DNA of 64,000 nucleotides, from the NCBI RefSeq assembly GCF_021083185.1, contig NZ_JAIGQB010000003.1, forward strand, positions 1 through 64,000, given 5' to 3'. This DNA is from Nocardioides furvisabuli (GTDB taxonomy: Bacteria > Actinomycetota > Actinomycetes > Propionibacteriales > Nocardioidaceae). Positions 59,519 through 64,000 of the stretch are shown here, piece by piece. The position numbers were made by a program, and so were the translations under genes. Under the pieces are notes generated by a model. It saw nothing but the letters and a program-made list of their open reading frames with translations. It was not told where the DNA came from and did not search any database. Every line of letters begins with the position of its first letter. The first letter of the stretch is position 1.

Positions 59519-60114
59519 CGGAGCACCTCCGCCAGCCGGGCGAGCGCCTGGTCGACCCGGAGGTCGACGGCGTGGTCCCCGGCGTGCGCGAGGGCGTCCG
59601 CCGGCCCGAGGGTCGGGTCGGCGACCACGACGACCCCGAGGTCGCGCAGGTCGCCGGCCACCGCGGCCACGTCGGGGTGCAGTCGCACCGTGGCGACCGG
59701 GTGCTCGGGCAGCAGCCCCACGACGCGTCCCACGACAGCGGCCGGGTCCGGCACGACGTCGCCCAGCAGGGTGCGGGTGAGCTCGAGCGCCAGGACGGCC
59801 GCCTGCTCGTCCACCCGCCGGCACGCCTCGGCGAGGACCGCGCGGGCGCCCGCGGCGGCCTCACGCAGCGCCGCGACCGCGGCGGCGTTGTCCGCGTCAC
59901 GACGCTCGGCATCCGCGGCGGCGGCTCGGCGCAGCTCCTCGGCCTCGGCCTGCACGGCGGCCTCGGCTGCCCGCCGTCCCTCGGCCCACCCGACCGCGTA
60001 GCCCTGGGCCCGCGCCGCGGCGCGGGTGGGCTCGACGGGACGCAGCTGCGGCAGGCGCAGGCCGGCGAGCTCGGGGACCTCGGGCACCGGCAGCAGGTCA
60101 GTCGACGAACTCAT
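59515..60114 (-). CDS. fliH: Flagellar assembly protein FliH
   Basis: The product is 199 residues, ATG 60114 behind GAGGAGG, overlapping fliG by 17 bp. Ala/Glu/Arg-rich coiled coil with AQGYAVGWAEGRRAAE repeats, and a C-terminal domain (VRLHPDVAAVAGDLRDLGVVVVADPTL) typical of FliH/HrpE stators that regulate FliI. Confidence 0.88.
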   Translation of the reverse strand: MSSSTDLLPVPEVPELAGLRLPQLRPVEPTRAAARAQGYAVGWAEGRRAAEAAVQAEAEELRRAAAADAERRDADNAAAVAALREAAAGARAVLAEACRRVDEQAAVLALELTRTLLGDVVPDPAAVVGRVVGLLPEHPVATVRLHPDVAAVAGDLRDLGVVVVADPTLGPADALAHAGDHAVDLRVDQALARLAEVLR

Positions 60115-61108
60115 CGTCGCCTCCTCGTCGCACCACGACGTCGCCGCGCTCCTCCATGGAGCGGATGGTGGCGATGATGGACTGCTGGGCTTCCTCGACC
60201 TGGGTGAGGCGTACGGGGCCGAGGATCTCGACCTCCTCCAGCACGTTCTCCGCGGCACGCTCGGACAGGTTGGCGGTGATCTTGTCGCGCACCTGGGGGG
60301 CGACGCCCTTGAGCGCGAGCGCGAGGACCGCGGTGTCGACCTGCCGCAGGACCTGCTGCACGTCGCGGTCCGAGAGGCCCACGACGTCCTCGAAGACGAA
60401 CATCCGGCTGCGGACCTCCTCGGCCAGACCGGAGTCCAGCGACTCGAGGCCGTCGACGATCTGGCGCTCGGTCGAGCGGTCGGCCCGGTTGATGATGTCG
60501 ACCAGCGGACCGAGGCCGCCGACGCGCGAGGTGGTGCTGGGCTGCAGGACCGAGGCGAGCCGGCGCGCGAGCACCGTCTCCACGACGCGCACGGCGTCGG
60601 GGTTGGCGCGGTCCATCACCGCGATGCGGTGGGCCACCTCGGCCTGGAGGTCGGGAGCGAGGCCCGAGAGGACGAGGGAGGCCTTCTCGGCGCTCATGTG
60701 CGCGAGCACGATCGCGATCACCTGCGGGTGCTCCTCCCGGATGAAGGAGCGCAGCTGGGCCGGGTCCGCCCGGCCCAGGAACTGGAACGGCAGCTGGACG
60801 GCCCGCGCGTGGAGGCGCTGCACGGCCTCCTCGGCGCGCTCGTCGCCGAGCGAGCGCTGCAGCAGGTCCCGCGCGAGGTCCATGCCGCCCTGCAGCATGT
60901 GCTGGCGGGCGCCGAGCAACGCGGAGAACTCCCCCATCACCGACTCGGTCTCGCTGGGCTCGACCGCAGCGAGCTGGGCGATCTCGGAGGAGACCGCCTC
61001 GATCTCCTCCTCGCTCATGTGCGCCAGGACCTGCGCGGCGCGGTCCTTGCCCAGGCGCACCAGCACGATGGCTGCCTTGCGCGCACCCTGTCCGGTCATC
61101 ACGGTCAT
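60098..61108 (-). CDS. fliG: Flagellar motor switch protein FliG
   Basis: The product is 336 residues. Three armadillo-like domains. The EHPQ motif (IREEHPQVIAIVLAHM) is at residue ~128, and the C-terminal torque helix reads RSRMFVFEDVVGLSDRDVQQVLRQVD with the charged residues that meet MotA. The ATG overlaps the fliF stop by one base. Confidence 0.95.
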   Translation of the reverse strand: MTVMTGQGARKAAIVLVRLGKDRAAQVLAHMSEEEIEAVSSEIAQLAAVEPSETESVMGEFSALLGARQHMLQGGMDLARDLLQRSLGDERAEEAVQRLHARAVQLPFQFLGRADPAQLRSFIREEHPQVIAIVLAHMSAEKASLVLSGLAPDLQAEVAHRIAVMDRANPDAVRVVETVLARRLASVLQPSTTSRVGGLGPLVDIINRADRSTERQIVDGLESLDSGLAEEVRSRMFVFEDVVGLSDRDVQQVLRQVDTAVLALALKGVAPQVRDKITANLSERAAENVLEEVEILGPVRLTQVEEAQQSIIATIRSMEERGDVVVRRGGDDEFVD

Positions 61109-62691
61109 CAGGGACGCTCCACCAGCCAGCCGCGCAGCAGCGAGGCGACCTCGTCGGGCTGGCGCTCGACCAGGGCCACGAGCTCGTCGCGCATGCCGTC
61201 GACCGGCTCGACCGCAGGAGCGAGCGCGAGAGCGGTGGGCGCCTCGTCCGAGGCGCGGCTGAGCTGGGCCGCGCGGGCGACCTGCTCCTGGCGCAGCTGC
61301 TCCACCACGTAGGACGTCGCGTCCTCGCGGGCCTGCGTGGTGCGGCGCGAGCGCAGCCACGCGAGCGCGACGAACATCAGAACCAGGCCGCCCAGCGCGC
61401 CGTTGCGCAGCCAGGCGTTGCGGCTCGCCGTCGCGGCCTCGGCGGCCGCGGCCTCGAGCGCCGCGGCGTTGGCGTCCTCGACCGAGGTGTCGAAGGGCAG
61501 GTTGGAGGTCTCGATGGTGTCCCCGCGCTCGAGGTCGATGCCGATGGCCGAGGAGATGATCGCGTCGATCTCGCTGGCGTCCACGGCCACCTTGGAGTTG
61601 GTGTCGACCACCACCGCGGCGTGCAGCGACTCGACCGAGCCCGGGGCGGTCTCCGACTGCTCGACCACCTTGTCGACGCCGTTCTCGCGCACGGTGGAGG
61701 AGTTCGAGTAGCTGCCGTCGTCGCCGGCACCACCGGTCTCGAGCTGGGTGTCCGGTCCCACGACACCACCGGTGGTGCCGGGGGCCGCGGTGCCGGAGTA
61801 GCTCTCCTCCTGCACCGACTCCGACAGCACCGGGGACTTCGCGCGCCCGTAGGTGGTCGTCTCGGTGACCACGCGGTCGAAGTCGAGGACCGCGGTGACC
61901 TGGACGGAGGAGTTGCCGGGGCCGAAGACCCGGTCGAGCATCGCCTGGGCCTTGCCCTCGAGCTGGTCCTGGTAGTCCTGGACCTGCCGGTTGCGGCTGC
62001 CCGAGCCGCCCGCGGAGTCGGCGTCGTCCGAGAGGACCTGCCCGGTCGAGTCCGCGACGGTGACGCGCGCCGGGTCGAGGCCGTCGACGCTGGAGGCGAC
62101 GAGGTGGACGATCGCCTGCACCTGGTCGGGCCCGAGGCTGGTGCCGCCACGGGTGGCGACCAGGACCGAGGCGGTCGCAGGGTCCTGCTCCTCGACGAAG
62201 ACCTGCTTGGGCGGCAGCGCCAGGTGCACCACGGCGGTCTCCACCCCGTCGATGGCCTCGACGGTCGAGGCGAGCTCGCCCTCCATCGCGCGCTTGAAGT
62301 CGGTCTGCTCCTTGAACTGCGAGGTGGAGATGTCCTGGCCGTCGAGCAGTGCGTAGCCGGTGTCGCCGGCCCCCGAGGGGATGCCCTCCCCGCTCAGCGC
62401 GATGCGGGTCGAGTAGACCTCGTCCCGGGGGACCGAGATCGTGCCGCCGCCGCCGCCGATCTGGTAAGGCACGCCGTCGGCGGCGAGCTGCTCGACCACC
62501 GCAGAGGCGTCCTCGGCCGACAGGTTGGAGTAGAGCGGGGAGTACGACGGGGCCGAGGCCCAGCGGAAGACCATGACGGCGGCGAGGAGCAGGGCGCCGG
62601 TCCCGACGACGGCCACGACCTTCTGGCCGGGGCTGAACGAGGAGAAGGTACGGCGGTGGCGCTCGAGCGCGCGCGTGAGACCGGCCCTCAT
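61108..62691 (-). CDS. fliF: Flagellar MS-ring protein FliF
   Basis: The product is 527 residues. Two membrane helices ([21 protein letters not shown] near residue 30; [15 protein letters not shown] near 430) enclose ring-building domains ([50 protein letters not shown]). The C-terminus ([23 protein letters not shown]) binds FliG. Overlaps fliE by 4 bp. Confidence 0.95.
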   Translation of the reverse strand: MRAGLTRALERHRRTFSSFSPGQKVVAVVGTGALLLAAVMVFRWASAPSYSPLYSNLSAEDASAVVEQLAADGVPYQIGGGGGTISVPRDEVYSTRIALSGEGIPSGAGDTGYALLDGQDISTSQFKEQTDFKRAMEGELASTVEAIDGVETAVVHLALPPKQVFVEEQDPATASVLVATRGGTSLGPDQVQAIVHLVASSVDGLDPARVTVADSTGQVLSDDADSAGGSGSRNRQVQDYQDQLEGKAQAMLDRVFGPGNSSVQVTAVLDFDRVVTETTTYGRAKSPVLSESVQEESYSGTAAPGTTGGVVGPDTQLETGGAGDDGSYSNSSTVRENGVDKVVEQSETAPGSVESLHAAVVVDTNSKVAVDASEIDAIISSAIGIDLERGDTIETSNLPFDTSVEDANAAALEAAAAEAATASRNAWLRNGALGGLVLMFVALAWLRSRRTTQAREDATSYVVEQLRQEQVARAAQLSRASDEAPTALALAPAVEPVDGMRDELVALVERQPDEVASLLRGWLVERP

Positions 62692-63017
62692 CCGACCTGC
62701 ATCCGCATGATCTCGGAGAACGCCTCGATGGCCTTGTTGCGCACCGCGACCGTGAGCTTGGTGGCCACGTCGGCCTCGGTGGCGGCCAGGGTGTAGTCGT
62801 GGATGTTGGGCAGGGTGCCCGACGCCGCGCGCACGGCGAGGGAGTCAGCGGTGTCCTGGACGCCCTCGAGGCGCTCGAGACCGTCGAGCACCATGCTGCC
62901 GAAGTCGGCGCCGCGGGCGGAGGTGACCGCCGCGGACGCACCCGCTGTCGGTGCCGTGACAGCCGGCGCGGCGAGGGGCATGAAGCCGCCGATCGCCTCG
63001 ATGCCGCCGATGCTCAT
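62688..63017 (-). CDS. fliE: Flagellar MS-ring/rod junction protein FliE
   Basis: The product is 109 residues. Typical C-terminal half ([29 protein letters not shown], then [33 protein letters not shown]). Overlaps flgC by one base. Confidence 0.93.
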   Translation of the reverse strand: MSIGGIEAIGGFMPLAAPAVTAPTAGASAAVTSARGADFGSMVLDGLERLEGVQDTADSLAVRAASGTLPNIHDYTLAATEADVATKLTVAVRNKAIEAFSEIMRMQVG

Positions 63018-63409
63018 CAGCGCTGCCCGATCTGGAGCGCGGCGGTGTAGGTGTCCTGGGCGGTCTTGGTCACCTGGACCGAGGCCTGGAAGCCGCGCTG
63101 CGCCTGCACGAGCGAGGTCATCTGGACCGACATGTCCATCGCGGGCAGCCGGACGTTGCCGTCCGCGTCGGCGAGGGGGCTGTCGGGGGCGTAGGTCAGC
63201 ACGCCCTGCGCGTCACCGAGCTCGATGCCGCTGACGTCGACACCGCCCTCCGGGCGCGCGGTGGCCACGACCATCTGCTCCTGGAAGGCGTCCTCGCCCG
63301 TCGCGCGCACGGTGTTGGCGTTGGCGATGTTGTGCGCGAGGGCGTCCAGCCAGGTCTGGTGCATGCCCAGGCTGCTGTTGGCGATGCGCAGCATGTCGAA
63401 GGCGCCCAT
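63017..63409 (-). CDS. flgC: Flagellar proximal rod protein FlgC
   Basis: The product is 130 residues. N-terminal [37 protein letters not shown] and C-terminal [34 protein letters not shown] are rod-protein motifs. Shares one base with flgB. Confidence 0.94.
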   Translation of the reverse strand: MGAFDMLRIANSSLGMHQTWLDALAHNIANANTVRATGEDAFQEQMVVATARPEGGVDVSGIELGDAQGVLTYAPDSPLADADGNVRLPAMDMSVQMTSLVQAQRGFQASVQVTKTAQDTYTAALQIGQR

Positions 63410-63768
63410 CAGAAGCTGCCGGCCGCGGTGGTGACGAGCGCGTAGTGGTCGGAGACCGCACGGGTCATCATCTGGTACTGGAACTGCGACTGCACCGCCG
63501 AGAGCGACTCGTGGCGCAGGTCGACGTTGTTGCCGTCGGCGCCCACCGGGGCGTTGGTCAAGGTGGCGACCGCGGTCACGCCGCCGACGGCCATCCGGCC
63601 GCGCTCGATCGCCGCGGACAACGAGGACTCGAAGTCGACGTTCGTGGCGCGGAAGCCGGGGGTGTCGACGTTCGCGATGTTGTGGGCGATCACGTTCTGC
63701 CGGGTCGCGAGGCCGTCGAGGGCCGTGGCGAGCACGGACGTGACGGCGTCGGGCATGCCGAGGGACAC
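63409..63768 (-). CDS. flgB: Flagellar proximal rod protein FlgB
   Basis: The product is 119 residues. GTG 63768 has AGGAG 5 bp upstream; longer frames lack one. DGLATRQNVIAHNIANVDTPGFRATNVDFESSL and the C-terminal QFQYQMMTRAVSDHYALVTTA mark FlgB. First gene of the first flagellar transcript. Confidence 0.93.
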   Translation of the reverse strand: MSLGMPDAVTSVLATALDGLATRQNVIAHNIANVDTPGFRATNVDFESSLSAAIERGRMAVGGVTAVATLTNAPVGADGNNVDLRHESLSAVQSQFQYQMMTRAVSDHYALVTTAAGSF

Positions 63769-63840
63769 GGGGACTCCTGCAGGAGAAATCGGTGCCGGTC
63801 CGTCGGCGGTGGGGGTGAGCGCTCCGTGCTCCCCCTCCGC

Positions 63841-63866
63841 ATCGGCCCCCGCCTGCTCCCCTTGAG
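63841..63866 (-). promoter_or_regulatory. Flagellar-sigma promoter of the flgB operon (CTCA-N16-GCCGAT)
   Basis: Identical boxes and 16-bp spacing as upstream of flbD and flhA. Predicted start near 63834; a GC stem with one bulge (GGGG-GAGC/GCTC-a-CCCC; 63811-63835) begins there. Leader ~66 nt. Confidence 0.7.
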
Positions 63867-63967
63867 GAAAACTTTCAGCAGTCTTGGGCCCAGCGTGAAG
63901 ATCGGGACCAACGGGCCCCGCCCGCACCACCCGAACGGGCCATGCCGCACCACCCGCGCGGGCCGTT

Positions 63968-63999
63968 CGTCAGGCGGAGACGTCGTCAGGCAGAGACGT
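63968..63999. repeat. 16-bp tandem duplication at the window edge
   Basis: CGTCAGGCgGAGACGT and CGTCAGGCaGAGACGT are adjacent. On the minus strand each contains GACGTCT(C/C)YGCC-TGA, so a gene end may have been duplicated, but the upstream gene is out of view. Confidence 0.5.
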
Positions 64000-64000
64000 C

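Noticed and set aside
63920..64000. A longer flgB start and a gene end at the right edge
   Set aside because: AGGAG-GTG at 63768 and a promoter at 63841 leave no room for a longer flgB, and too little of any upstream gene is visible to call.
1..64000. CRISPR array, rRNA or riboswitch
   Set aside because: No regularly spaced identical repeats with unique spacers (the 42098 array is inverted and contiguous), no rRNA and no recognisable aptamer core.

Overview
The window comes from a high-GC, flagellated actinobacterium, most likely Nocardioides or a close relative. That call rests on strong G/C third-position bias, many GTG starts, leaderless-type promoters, a complete RecBCD set and a single long flagellar operon. 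I recognised everything by reading; no database search was run.

Region 1 (1 to about 17,862) is the right-hand part of a genomic island. It ends at 17,863 in the 3' half of a tRNA-Arg(ACG) gene with no 5' half, which is the signature of an attachment-site junction. The host tRNA terminator follows directly. Inside the island, left to right, are the end of an IS3-type transposase, a KAP P-loop NTPase that probably lost its 5' end, a 1,212-residue TPR protein with a C-terminal PIN-like domain divergent from a PD-(D/E)XK protein, a tyrosine recombinase with a frameshifted C-terminus, a NERD nuclease, a small nuclease-like protein, an apparent operon of radical SAM protein, small conserved protein and 1,443-residue nuclease-STAND ATPase, and a repeat-containing unknown. 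Four proteins carry PD-(D/E)XK-type motifs and one carries a PIN-like domain, so I read the island as anti-phage or conflict cargo.

Region 2 (17,911 to about 33,000) is chromosome: a small membrane protein, a secreted GH16 glycosidase, an agmatinase-type ureohydrolase, and a pentose locus. In the pentose locus xylB-xylA-ROK face right, while a sugar ABC transporter (binding protein, ATPase, permease) and a second ROK regulator face left. Two palindromes look like ROK operators. Small stress-type genes follow: Dps, SRPBCC, Rho-N-like, MerR-DICT, CsbD, a CinA C-terminal protein and small membrane proteins.

Region 3 (33,022 to 44,121) holds recC-recB-recD in an overlapping operon, an ACT protein, a six-unit 31-bp repeat array arranged as a large inverted repeat, a GAF histidine kinase, and a small membrane gene overlapping the kinase tail on the other strand.

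Region 4 (44,183 to 63,768, minus strand) is the flagellar cluster: flgB-flgC-fliE-F-G-H-I-J-(NlpC/P60-SLT hydrolase)-fliK-flgD-flgE, then flbD-motA-motB-fliL-M-N-O-P-Q-R-flhB, then flhA. Three sites with exactly the form CTCA-N16-GCCGAT precede flgB, flbD and flhA. They look like promoters for a FliA/WhiG-type sigma factor, and each has a hairpin beginning at the predicted transcript start.
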